DNA of 64,000 nucleotides from Roseihalotalea indica (GTDB taxonomy: Bacteria; Bacteroidota; Bacteroidia; Cytophagales; Cyclobacteriaceae): positions 372,001 through 436,000 of the forward strand of contig NZ_JAINFL010000001.1 of NCBI RefSeq assembly GCF_022458895.1, written 5' to 3'. Within the stretch, counting starts at the first letter, position 1. The number at the start of each line of letters is the position of its first letter. Below are positions 27,194-35,432 of this stretch, in pieces. The translations under genes were made by a program, and so were the position numbers. The notes under the pieces are model-generated. The model saw nothing but the letters and a program-made list of their open reading frames with translations, had not been told where the DNA came from and made no database searches.

Positions 27194-27308
27194 ATTGACT
27201 GACGGATAGGTAAGCAGTTGGCGGTAGGCCGTCAGAACGTCAGAGATTCAAGCGAATGCTTACGGCCACCTGCTTACCGTCAACTTGTTTCTTTCGTAGT
27301 CCGTCAAT
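27194..27308. repeat. Nested imperfect inverted repeats between PH-domain and kinase genes
   Basis: Outer arms near 27194-27206 (ATTGACTGACGGA) and 27300-27308 (TCCGTCAAT), inner perfect arms GGTAAGCAG (27209-27217) and CTGCTTACC (27270-27278), plus a tandem CGTCAGAACGTCAGA near 27230. This looks like a decayed palindromic element or a miniature transposable element, or a shared terminator for the two convergent genes. No coding capacity. Confidence 0.4.
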
Positions 27309-27365
27309 TTACTCTTGGCAAAACACTAGTCGCTGATTTGTTTTAGAAAATGGTAATATTCAAAA

Positions 27366-28718
27366 CTAGTTAACTAGCTTTTTAGAGGTAGTAAGCACTT
27401 GCGGGGCACTAACAAAATCATTCTGCTGAGGTAGAATCACGCTGAAAGTAGTGCCCTTTTGCACTTCACTCGTAAAAGAAACGCTACCTCCTAGGGCCTC
27501 TACCATTTTTTTTACAACAAACAAACCTAGTCCATTTCCCTGAGCTCGGTCGCTGGCTCTTACATACATATCATACACAACCGGCTGCAAATGCTCAGGA
27601 ATACCCTCGCCATTATCAGCTACCCGAATAATAAATGACGATGAGTTTTCCTGTACTTCCAGTTTAATAAACGGATTAGAAGTTCTACAATAACGAATAG
27701 CATTTTCTACCAGATTCTCCAGAATGGCGGCATGAATAGCAATATGAGATGTATAGGTAGTAGTGTGATGTACTTGATAAGAAAAATGAATGTTATTTTT
27801 CGTGAGTTCGGGCTTAAACTTATTCTCAATGGTTTCAATAAGCTTCTGAAAATCTATTAGGCAAGCTTCTTCTATGGTCTCAGCCAGCATGAGAGTTTGT
27901 AGTTTAAGAAGCATGTTGTCCAGGCCATTCACGGTAGTTTTCAGGTGCCCTGCCAGCGTTTCTATTTCTGTAGCGCTGGGGTTCATGGTAAGTAACTGAG
28001 CAATACCCAGAATAGAAGTAAGCGGCCGACGGAAATCATGGGAAGTGCGATAAAGCAGGGTGTTCAGCTCTTCATGTGCCTCTTTCAGGCGATAGGTGCG
28101 TTCTTCAACTTTAATCTCCAGTTCTGCATTCAGGGTTTGAACTTCCTGGTTTAGCTGAGAAAGGCGTTGGTTAGCTTGCTGGAGAGCCAGGTTTTTAGAA
28201 GCAATTTTTTGAAGTAAGAGTAGCTGAGAAACTTTTGTAGAAAGCAGCTCTTCAATTAATCGGGCAAACCGAAAATCTATTTCGGTGTATAGATTATCAT
28301 TTTTATTGGCAATAGATAAAACCAGCTGCTGTTGGTCTGCCGTGCTGATGGGCAATACCATCAGGTGAGTGATCTTAGGGTGATTGAATAAACTTTTTTG
28401 TAGTCCTGGTTCTTGTTGAATATTCTGTTGACTAAGCGTACGGGGCAATCCTGTGGTAAGGCAAACTTTTTCAAATTTGTTTAGAGAGGTTTGAGGATGC
28501 ACAGTACACACCCCGCGGAACAGCTCAAAAGTATAAGTTTCCTGATTGATAGTTATGGCCAGCCGAAATATGAAGGCATCCATCACAAACTTCAGGTTAG
28601 CTGCAATAGCTTCAGCTATTTCTTCCAGGCTATGGGCCTGGTTAATATTGGTAGCAAATTTTGAGAACGCCTCATAGCGCAGGCGTAGCGAGGTATTTAC
28701 AAAATCTATATGATCCAT
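27366..28718 (-). CDS. GAF-domain sensor histidine kinase
   Basis: Soluble histidine kinase (450 residues) with no membrane helix. A GAF-type sensory domain fills about residues 20-165, followed by a coiled-coil linker (about 175-225). The HisKA motif SHDFRRPLTSILG places the phospho-accepting His at H227. The ATPase domain has the N box ENLVENAIRY, G1 VADNGEGIPE and G2 GNGLGLFVVKKMVE. No response regulator is adjacent, so it is an orphan kinase here. I prefer ATG 28718 to the upstream GTG at 28742. It is convergent with the PH-domain gene. Confidence 0.92.
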   Translation of the reverse strand: MDHIDFVNTSLRLRYEAFSKFATNINQAHSLEEIAEAIAANLKFVMDAFIFRLAITINQETYTFELFRGVCTVHPQTSLNKFEKVCLTTGLPRTLSQQNIQQEPGLQKSLFNHPKITHLMVLPISTADQQQLVLSIANKNDNLYTEIDFRFARLIEELLSTKVSQLLLLQKIASKNLALQQANQRLSQLNQEVQTLNAELEIKVEERTYRLKEAHEELNTLLYRTSHDFRRPLTSILGIAQLLTMNPSATEIETLAGHLKTTVNGLDNMLLKLQTLMLAETIEEACLIDFQKLIETIENKFKPELTKNNIHFSYQVHHTTTYTSHIAIHAAILENLVENAIRYCRTSNPFIKLEVQENSSSFIIRVADNGEGIPEHLQPVVYDMYVRASDRAQGNGLGLFVVKKMVEALGGSVSFTSEVQKGTTFSVILPQQNDFVSAPQVLTTSKKLVN

Positions 28719-28794
28719 AAGTCTGATAACTAAAAAGACCACCCGCTAAAGAGGTAGCCTTTACTTCAATAGCTATGTGTTCTGAAGATGCTGA

Positions 28795-29364
28795 CTACTT
28801 GGTTTCCATCAGTTCATTATCAATTTTAATTCCTGAGATATCAGCAATGGTATTGAGCATATTGGTGAGGTCAGCCAGCCCCATAAGTTCTTGAATTTCT
28901 TGCTCAGAAAAGCCTTCATCGCGCAACTCCTCAAAATCTTCATCGGTAGCGGCTTTAGGGTCAAGTGCAGCGTCGGTTACAATGCGAATTGCCGTTTTGT
29001 AGCTGGAAGGTATATAATTGCTACCCATATTTTTTGTTACCTGAAAGCCTTCTTCATCAGTTAGCGTTTTACTCATGCTATCGGCCATAAGACCATGCGC
29101 GTGGGCGCAGTATTGGCAACCCTTTTTCTGTGAGATGTTATAAATGATAAGTTGTTTCAGAATAAAAGGCACATCGCCTACCAGCAAACTAGACCTTAAT
29201 TTTTCCCAGTTACCACGCAGCAGGGTAGGGTTATTTCCCTGACATTTAAACCAATTAAGAACAAAGGGAATGCCCATTTCTTTCATAGTTTCGTCGTAAA
29301 TAGACTTTACCTGATCACTGGCTTCCGGATACTCTACAATAGAAAACCGTTTTGAATTTGTCAT
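28795..29364 (-). CDS. AhpD-like / carboxymuconolactone decarboxylase family protein
   Basis: A 189-residue helical protein of the AhpD-like alkylhydroperoxidase group. The redox signature C83-x-x-C86-x3-H90 (CQYCAHAHG) is intact, so it probably reduces peroxides or acts in thiol redox. The C-terminal QEIQELMGLADLTNMLNTIAD helix fits the family. It is 76 bases upstream of the histidine kinase on the same strand, possibly in one unit; the kinase GAF domain might then sense a redox signal, which is speculation. Confidence 0.85.
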   Translation of the reverse strand: MTNSKRFSIVEYPEASDQVKSIYDETMKEMGIPFVLNWFKCQGNNPTLLRGNWEKLRSSLLVGDVPFILKQLIIYNISQKKGCQYCAHAHGLMADSMSKTLTDEEGFQVTKNMGSNYIPSSYKTAIRIVTDAALDPKAATDEDFEELRDEGFSEQEIQELMGLADLTNMLNTIADISGIKIDNELMETK

Positions 29365-29704
29365 AATAACATTGATTACTTTAGAGCAATATACAGTGCT
29401 GCTTATGTAAAAAATGTAAAAATTGCGTAGAGAAAGTACAATATGGGAAAACCTTAATTTCCATTAGAAATAATAGAGCAGGGTGTGTTTAAAAATCCAT
29501 CCAGTAATCTTTGTAACATTGCTGAAATTATAGTAGGCTTTATTCTGGTTTCTTTTAATGATATACCAGGAATCGGGTGGCAAGAGGCTATACAGGGACT
29601 AGCCTCCTGCTGGCCGCCTCCGTAATACTCATAAAACTTAGGATAGAAAATGGCTTCTTACATAATTATGGAATAAACTATAGTGTAGATTAGCATTTCG
29701 CGTA
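29365..29704. other. Intergenic region with a small inverted repeat
   Basis: A divergent spacer between the AhpD-like and GT87 genes. The only structure seen is a 7-base perfect inverted repeat GAGGCTA/TAGCCTC (29584-29590 and 29600-29606). No coding frame, RNA or clear promoter was found. Confidence 0.4.
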
Positions 29705-31066
29705 ATGAATATGATTCATCCGTTTTTTAAATCAGGACTTGTTGTCGTAATTGTTTTCTGGTTCGGTAATACTTTCCTTAGTAACCTCTTACTAACCCAG
29801 GTGCAGCAACATACAGTGCTGGAGCGGCCCTACACTGCTTTTTTTCTGACACATTTCACTAATGATGGGCTGGATTCATGGTTGACTATGAGCGAAGCCA
29901 TTGAATACACCAACCAGTACCCAGACTCATCGCTTTATCAGCATATTTTCTTTAATGAAAAAGTAAAATTTCAGTATCCTCCAACCAGCCTGTTGTTTCT
30001 AGAACCTTTTCAGTTCCTTCCTTTTGACCAACTGCTTTCAGTACTTAATTTTTTGGGGTGGGTCAGCATATGGCTAATTGGCTATTTCACTTACCGAATT
30101 TTTCTGGTAGCCTATGATACGGCGAGTTCTAAAAGGCAATTAGAACGAAGGGAAAAAATAGGATGGCTGTTACTTTTTGTAGGCATGGCTCTGACCTTCT
30201 ACCCCTTCATGAGGTCGTGGCGCTTAGGGCAGGCACAAACTTTCTTGATTTTACTTTTTACACTGGCACTCTACGGTTGGATGACCCAACGAAAAGGGTG
30301 GGCTGGAATTGCAATCGGGCTTATATGTGCTATTAAGCCGCCATTGGCTTTACTAGCTATCTGGGGGTTGTTCCGTAAGCAATGGACATTTGTCATTGGT
30401 ATGGCCGTTGTCGGCACAATAATACTGCTTGTCTCACTGTACGAATATGGTTGGCAAAACCACCTGGATTATCTTTCGGTATTATCTTACATCGGTAAAC
30501 GTGGTGAGGTCTACTATCCTAACCAGACAGTAAATGGTTTGCTTAATAGGCTGTTAGAGAATGGAAGTAGTGTAGAGTGGACGCCAAATGAGTTTCCTCC
30601 TTATCATCCGGTAGTATATTTTGTAACGCTACTCACTTCTGCATGCTTGATTATTGGGGCAATTGCCATAGGTATTAAATCCTCTACTACCCATGCTCGC
30701 ATATTACTTCTTGATTTGTTTATTGCTTCGCTTAGCTTTACCCTAGCCGCACCTATAGCCTGGGAACACCACTATGGCATTTTGTTTCCGATGCTTGCGG
30801 TTGTTATAGCGTTAAATCTGCAACGGAAACCAGCCTTATGGGAGGGGTTATTATTAGCGGCAAGCTACTTTCTACTCAGTAATCTGCTAGAATTTACGCA
30901 TCGCTGGCCAGATTCGCCCGGTAATCTGGCGCAGTCATATGTGTTTGTTTCAGTCGTTGCGCTGTTAGGGTATTTCTATTGGATAAGAAAGGCATTGTAC
31001 AAATCATGCATGAGCCACCCTGAGGCCATTAGTAAAGATACTGCAAAGGCTACCAAGCCAATCTGA
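29705..31066 (+). CDS. GT87-type (DUF2029) polytopic membrane glycosyltransferase
   Basis: A 453-residue protein with about nine transmembrane helices. The KFQYPPTSLLFLEPF segment after the first extracytoplasmic loop (about residues 88-102), the later FYPFMRSWRLGQAQTFLILLF and AIKPPLALLAIWGL match the DUF2029/GT87 family of polyprenyl-phosphate-dependent mannosyl- or arabinosyltransferases. It probably adds a sugar to a cell-envelope glycan on the outer side of the membrane. Its last 91 bases overlap the convergent membrane-protein gene. Confidence 0.82.
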   Translation: MNMIHPFFKSGLVVVIVFWFGNTFLSNLLLTQVQQHTVLERPYTAFFLTHFTNDGLDSWLTMSEAIEYTNQYPDSSLYQHIFFNEKVKFQYPPTSLLFLEPFQFLPFDQLLSVLNFLGWVSIWLIGYFTYRIFLVAYDTASSKRQLERREKIGWLLLFVGMALTFYPFMRSWRLGQAQTFLILLFTLALYGWMTQRKGWAGIAIGLICAIKPPLALLAIWGLFRKQWTFVIGMAVVGTIILLVSLYEYGWQNHLDYLSVLSYIGKRGEVYYPNQTVNGLLNRLLENGSSVEWTPNEFPPYHPVVYFVTLLTSACLIIGAIAIGIKSSTTHARILLLDLFIASLSFTLAAPIAWEHHYGILFPMLAVVIALNLQRKPALWEGLLLAASYFLLSNLLEFTHRWPDSPGNLAQSYVFVSVVALLGYFYWIRKALYKSCMSHPEAISKDTAKATKPI

Positions 31067-32259
31067 TACTGACGAGCGTAGCGTTTTGCAAGCGGCGACT
31101 GCTCTAGGGTAAAGAACACCAGTAGCAATAAGAATATAAGCCAGTCACAGGAGAACAGCATAAAATCGTCGCCATAAAGAAAATGTAACGCTACATTGAA
31201 AGCCAGGCACAGCAATATAAACTGAATTAACGGTTGCTGATAAAGCTTTTGTTGAAACACATAAAAAATAGCTAATCCCAGAAACAGCACCCAGAGTATA
31301 GCTGCCGGCCAGGATGCTGCCGGAAATCCCCACCAGGGAGTTTCCATAAAAGTAACCATAGAGATATCAGGGTTTAAAAAATGGGTGGTTACCTGTATCT
31401 GAGGAGGGGCAACACAAAATAATACTACGTGCTTCATCAGCAAGCCCAGCCGATCCCAGTTTTCTGCCCAGTTAGTCGGCATGTACAAATACCAGTCGAT
31501 GTCTTCTTCATGAATTTTCTTCCACTGAGAAAAAAGCCAGACATTATATAATAGCTTCTGGGCAATACTCAAAATAGCTGATATTGACATAACCCCGATA
31601 ATATAACCATACAGGCGGCGGGGCTTAATCCTAATCTGGCGTATACTACGGAATAGGAAAAAGTAGGCCGCCAAAAAAGCAGGGACAACATTTGTTATGG
31701 TAATGCCAATAGAGTAAACGGTAATCCCGATCCAGGAGGTGAGAGAGCGGTAACGAAGCATGATAATCAATAGCCCAACAAAACCCAACGAAGTAAAAAT
31801 GAATGTATCGGGAACGATAGAAAAGATGAATTGTGTGCTGGTTAATCCGAATATGATAGCGTATAATACCGACCGCAATGGCGGGTACTGAAGCGCATCA
31901 TAAAATAGAGTAAGGGCAAGATAGACACATATACTGCCCGCTAGAGCATTTAAAATACAGGCACTTACCTCAGGGTTGCGCGTAAGCGTATTCATGCTTC
32001 TTCCAACAGGGTTGAAGAATATCACGAATAGCGGGTGATAGCGAATACGGTCATAAGTGTGCCGATCCTTAGCTACACGTTTGGCAAAAAACTCGGAATC
32101 GGCCTGAAAATACAGATCATTCTCATGGTATCCGGCACCTCGTACCCGGGGAGACATCAGGAGCGAAAGAGAAGCCGATAAATAAATGGCGAGAAATATT
32201 CCCGTAATGAGCAGTTTGAGCGTAAAAAATGGTGGCTTGCTCAAGAAAGTTTTATTCAT
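30976..32259 (-). CDS. Polytopic membrane protein, possible glycosyltransferase
   Basis: A 427-residue protein with about ten transmembrane helices. An extracytoplasmic loop after the first helix has the acidic patch ENDLYFQADSEFF and RYHPLFVIFFNPVG. That layout (first loop with acidic residues, then a HPLF motif) resembles GT39/GT83-like integral glycosyltransferases, but I do not recognise the family. It overlaps the GT87 gene by 91 bases tail to tail. No signal for specific substrate. Confidence 0.6.
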   Translation of the reverse strand: MNKTFLSKPPFFTLKLLITGIFLAIYLSASLSLLMSPRVRGAGYHENDLYFQADSEFFAKRVAKDRHTYDRIRYHPLFVIFFNPVGRSMNTLTRNPEVSACILNALAGSICVYLALTLFYDALQYPPLRSVLYAIIFGLTSTQFIFSIVPDTFIFTSLGFVGLLIIMLRYRSLTSWIGITVYSIGITITNVVPAFLAAYFFLFRSIRQIRIKPRRLYGYIIGVMSISAILSIAQKLLYNVWLFSQWKKIHEEDIDWYLYMPTNWAENWDRLGLLMKHVVLFCVAPPQIQVTTHFLNPDISMVTFMETPWWGFPAASWPAAILWVLFLGLAIFYVFQQKLYQQPLIQFILLCLAFNVALHFLYGDDFMLFSCDWLIFLLLLVFFTLEQSPLAKRYARQYQIGLVAFAVSLLMASGWLMHDLYNAFLIQ

Positions 32260-32293
32260 TCAATATCAACCATAGCAAAAAACATGGTCACTG

Positions 32294-32309
32294 TCTTAAT
32301 TAATTAAGA
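32294..32309. repeat. 16-base perfect palindrome upstream of the membrane-protein gene
   Basis: TCTTAATTAATTAAGA is self-complementary. It lies 35 bases upstream of the minus-strand ATG at 32259 and 73 bases downstream of sucD's stop. Could be an operator; AT-rich and possibly chance. Confidence 0.3.
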
Positions 32310-32381
32310 TGTGAACACGTTTTTAGGTGCTAAAAGTTGTAATCAGATTAAAAAATCAAAAAATATTTTTATTTCTCCAGA

Positions 32382-33254
32382 CTAAAGCGCAGAAGCCATG
32401 GTCTCACCGATAGTAGCGGGGGATTCTACCACCATCAGGCCACAGCTTTTCATCACGGCCATTTTTGCCTCAGCAGTATCTTCCTCACCACCAATAATAG
32501 CACCGGCATGGCCCATACGACGGCCGGGAGGGGCTGTTTGCCCGGCAATGAAGCCTACTACCGGTTTTTTGTTTCCGTTAGCCTGAATCCATCGGGCAGC
32601 TTCGGGTTCGTATTGTCCGCCAATTTCTCCAATCATAACGATACCGTCAGTGTCCGGATCATTCATGAGCAATTCCACTGCTTCTTTGGTAGACGTACCA
32701 ATAATCGGGTCACCACCAATACCAATAGCCGTAGAGATGCCTAAACCTGCTTTCACTACCTGATCAGCAGCTTCATAAGTAAGGGTGCCTGATTTAGACA
32801 CAATACCTACTTTGCCTGGTTTAAAGACGAAGCCTGGCATAATTCCTACTTTAGCCTCACCGGGGGTAATTACACCCGGGCAGTTAGGGCCAATCAGCCG
32901 CACACCTTCTTTGCGTTTGAGGTAATCTTTCGCAACCATCATGTCCTTCACCGGAATTCCTTCAGTAATAGCAATAATTACTTCAATGCCGGCATCCGCA
33001 GATTCCATAATAGCATCGGCTGCAAATGCGGGGGGGACAAAAATAATAGAAACATTTGCCCCTTTTTCAGCAACTGCTTCGGCCACGCTATTAAAAACAG
33101 GTCGGTCCAGGTGCTTTTGCCCTCCTTTGCCCGGAGTAACGCCACCAACTACGTTAGTACCATACTCAATCATTTGCTGGGCATGGAAGGTGCCTTCCGA
33201 ACCGGTGAAACCTTGAACAATAACGCGGGAATTTTTATTTACTAGAACACTCAT
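32382..33254 (-). CDS. sucD: Succinate--CoA ligase alpha subunit
   Basis: Alpha subunit of succinyl-CoA synthetase, interconverting succinyl-CoA and succinate with ATP or GTP formation in the citric acid cycle. The 290-residue protein has the N-terminal CoA-binding Rossmann domain ([23 protein letters not shown]), then the ligase domain with the phosphorylated His at H249 (GHAGAIIGG). sucC is not adjacent; alpha and beta genes are often separate in Bacteroidetes. A consensus promoter lies immediately upstream. Confidence 0.98.
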   Translation of the reverse strand: MSVLVNKNSRVIVQGFTGSEGTFHAQQMIEYGTNVVGGVTPGKGGQKHLDRPVFNSVAEAVAEKGANVSIIFVPPAFAADAIMESADAGIEVIIAITEGIPVKDMMVAKDYLKRKEGVRLIGPNCPGVITPGEAKVGIMPGFVFKPGKVGIVSKSGTLTYEAADQVVKAGLGISTAIGIGGDPIIGTSTKEAVELLMNDPDTDGIVMIGEIGGQYEPEAARWIQANGNKKPVVGFIAGQTAPPGRRMGHAGAIIGGEEDTAEAKMAVMKSCGLMVVESPATIGETMASAL

Positions 33255-33274
33255 AAGGCGGGAAAAATTTTTGA

Positions 33275-33305
33275 CAAAAATAGGACAAATCAGCGCATTG
33301 CCAAA
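33275..33305 (-). promoter_or_regulatory. Consensus Bacteroidetes promoter of sucD
   Basis: On the minus strand TTTG (33305 to 33302), exactly 19 bases, then TATTTTTG (33282 to 33275): a full match to TTTG-N19-TAnnTTTG. The predicted start near 33268 gives a leader of about 14 bases. The best promoter match in the window. Confidence 0.8.
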
Positions 33306-33377
33306 CTCAGCTTAGGTTTAATCAAACAACTAGTTGCAAAAATGTTTAAAATAAGAAGTTATTAAATTTTCTATGCT

Positions 33378-33476
33378 ATGCGGATAATTGCATTATTCTT
33401 ACTTATGATTTCAATGATTTTGCTAACGTCAGATAGTCGAGTAAAATCTAAAGAAACTGATTTGCCATATAAATAA
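33378..33476 (+). CDS. Possible 32-residue small membrane/secreted peptide
   Basis: A short frame in the 375-base gap between sucD and the second GT87 gene. It encodes MRIIALFLLMISMILLTS followed by a charged tail ending in LPYK. The N-terminus resembles a signal peptide or single membrane helix. No ribosome site or promoter supports it, and a hydrophobic frame of this length can arise by chance in AT-rich DNA. The rest of the gap holds the sucD promoter and nothing else I can identify. Confidence 0.25.
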   Translation: MRIIALFLLMISMILLTSDSRVKSKETDLPYK

Positions 33477-33629
33477 ATTTTCAGGCAGATTAACGGGTAA
33501 TTTGTGGGTAAAAAATGCTAGGCACCCGCAAAAACCTCTTTTTTCCCAAAAAGGTTAACTGGTGCTTTACAAAGAAATGAATATTTCAAGAAGTACTCAA
33601 ATCGGGCAGTCCGCATAATAGCTTATCAA

Positions 33630-34910
33630 TCAGCGATTTTTCTTGAATTGTTGTGACACAGTAGAGCTGCGAGAAGAAGACAATAGCATGTTCTGAGCCG
33701 CTGCCCGCCCTAAAGCGATCAGAAACAAAATTCCGCCAAACAGATAAATTGAAACTACGGAGCGAGCGATTTGTCTTTCCCACCAGCCAAAACCCAAATA
33801 AGGTTCAATAAGAGGGATAGAGCAAAGAATAATGCTTCCTAGTATCAGATAATAATTGGTTTTATCATTGGGTAGAGGTAGCCTGCCGCCCAAATAAAGA
33901 GCCCAGGGTAATAACAGCAACAAGTAATAGTGCATCCATGAAACAGTACTGCTGATTAGCGAAAGGGTAAGCACCATAGAAAAGGCCAGATAATCGTGCG
34001 GACTGACTCGGGTGCCGGGGTTACTTGTTTTAGCTCTTTTTCCGAAAATTAACCAAAAAGTAACCGCAATCAGGCCAAACAGTATAGCCGTATGTAAAAA
34101 CTTAAAGACCGGAGTTAAATCTCTAGGTGCCCAGTCCCACAGAAAATTACGGCCAGTCTGTAGCCGCATCAAAAACCCTCCGATAGACTGCACATTAAAA
34201 GCTCCCATTGGCCGTCCACCAAACGCAGCAATACAGTGTTCGTACCAATCCAGGTTCATTTGTAATCCAAAAAAAGCTACTGATAGCGCCGCCGCACTTA
34301 AGCCTACGGTAGCGGCACCCAACACAATACCCCACTGTCGGCGTAGTAAGAAATACAATCCGATCAGCATCAAAAAGGGCTTGATCACCAAACAGAACCC
34401 GATAAGAAGCCCCGCTACATAACCTTTTCCTTTTTCCCAGAGTATCAATGCTACAATGAAGAGAAAAAGAATAGCATTTGTAGTATTACCCAATTGGAGG
34501 CAATACCAGAGCGGTCCATTAATTAAAAATAGAATAAGCAGTAGTAGCCGATGTTTGGGGCAGTATCTTTTTGCCAAGAGTATATAAGCTCCGGCAGTAC
34601 ACAATATCATCACTATAGTAAAAATCCGGCCGGCTGTCCATGAATCAAACACAGCCAGAGGAGAAAACATTTTAGCTATAATAGGAATATTGGTGAACAG
34701 TGCCTGCTCAATCAATAAAGTTAGAGCATCATAATTTCCTTCCCACACGGCTTTCCCACCCGCGTAATAGGCTTTCGTAAAGTCAGTAATATCTTCGGGA
34801 AAAATAGTGTTGGTAAGCGCTAGAATAGTATAGAAGACTATCAGCAGAAGCCCGCCCCATTCTGGCCTGAGGCTGTTTAAGCGGGTGATAAGTTGATTTT
34901 CACCCTTCAT
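33630..34910 (-). CDS. GT87-type (DUF2029) polytopic membrane glycosyltransferase
   Basis: A 426-residue protein with about ten transmembrane helices, second member of the DUF2029/GT87 family in the window. The family pattern is seen in DFTKAYYAGGKAVWEGNYDAL (split here as TKAYYAGGKA and WEGNYDAL), FSPLAVFDSW, and LVIKPFLMLIGLYFLLRRQW, which matches the AIKPPLALLAIWGLF block of the gene at 29705. It likely transfers a sugar from a lipid-linked donor to an envelope glycan. It ends with a Ser/Arg-rich cytoplasmic tail. Confidence 0.8.
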   Translation of the reverse strand: MKGENQLITRLNSLRPEWGGLLLIVFYTILALTNTIFPEDITDFTKAYYAGGKAVWEGNYDALTLLIEQALFTNIPIIAKMFSPLAVFDSWTAGRIFTIVMILCTAGAYILLAKRYCPKHRLLLLILFLINGPLWYCLQLGNTTNAILFLFIVALILWEKGKGYVAGLLIGFCLVIKPFLMLIGLYFLLRRQWGIVLGAATVGLSAAALSVAFFGLQMNLDWYEHCIAAFGGRPMGAFNVQSIGGFLMRLQTGRNFLWDWAPRDLTPVFKFLHTAILFGLIAVTFWLIFGKRAKTSNPGTRVSPHDYLAFSMVLTLSLISSTVSWMHYYLLLLLPWALYLGGRLPLPNDKTNYYLILGSIILCSIPLIEPYLGFGWWERQIARSVVSIYLFGGILFLIALGRAAAQNMLLSSSRSSTVSQQFKKNR

Positions 34911-35432
34911 AGTTCAAATAAAATAATGTGCATTTTAAGAAAGGCTAATATACGTTTTACACATGACATGTTTTCTTAAGAAATAATTCATGCCTAGACA
35001 AATATGCCTCAGCGACAAGTAAGGCTGTTTTTCTCCAGGTTGAAAATTTTTGTAAAAATATAAATTAATTATAAAATTTTTTTGCATAAAACTACAATTT
35101 ATTATAGTCTAATCTTATTTAAATGTCTAACGTATCAGATGGTTACTTGAAAATACCTATAACAAATAGATCTATTAAAAAGTCGCTTATAGTAGAGTTA
35201 ATTGACATAATTTTCGCATCATCATGACCAGAATTATTTTGATTAGGCTGATTACGTGAAGGGAAGAATAATACGCGTGAAAATATGCCGAAGAGCGATT
35301 CAGAAAAAGTAGAATGGAAAGGCGTTAAGTAATAGTATAAAGTAGTAGAAGAAGCAGGGGCTATTAGGTATTTTTTTTCTTGTCAAGGAAATCTTCTAAT
35401 TTAGAATTTCCTGAGCAAACCATATCATAAAT
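34911..35432. other. 522-base AT-rich intergenic region
   Basis: A long divergent spacer between the GT87 gene and the DASS transporter. It contains only a 34-codon frame at 35123-35227 with no family resemblance, and a TAAATTTG box (35428-35435) that falls on the transporter's presumed start. I see no RNA gene, repeat or terminator. Confidence 0.4.

Noticed and set aside
29584..29606. Terminator between the AhpD-like and GT87 genes
   Set aside because: The 7-base inverted repeat has no T-run and lies between divergent starts, where a terminator is not expected.
35123..35227. 34-codon frame in the gap before the DASS transporter
   Set aside because: No family resemblance, hydrophobic leader or ribosome site. 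Expected by chance in 522 bases of AT-rich DNA.
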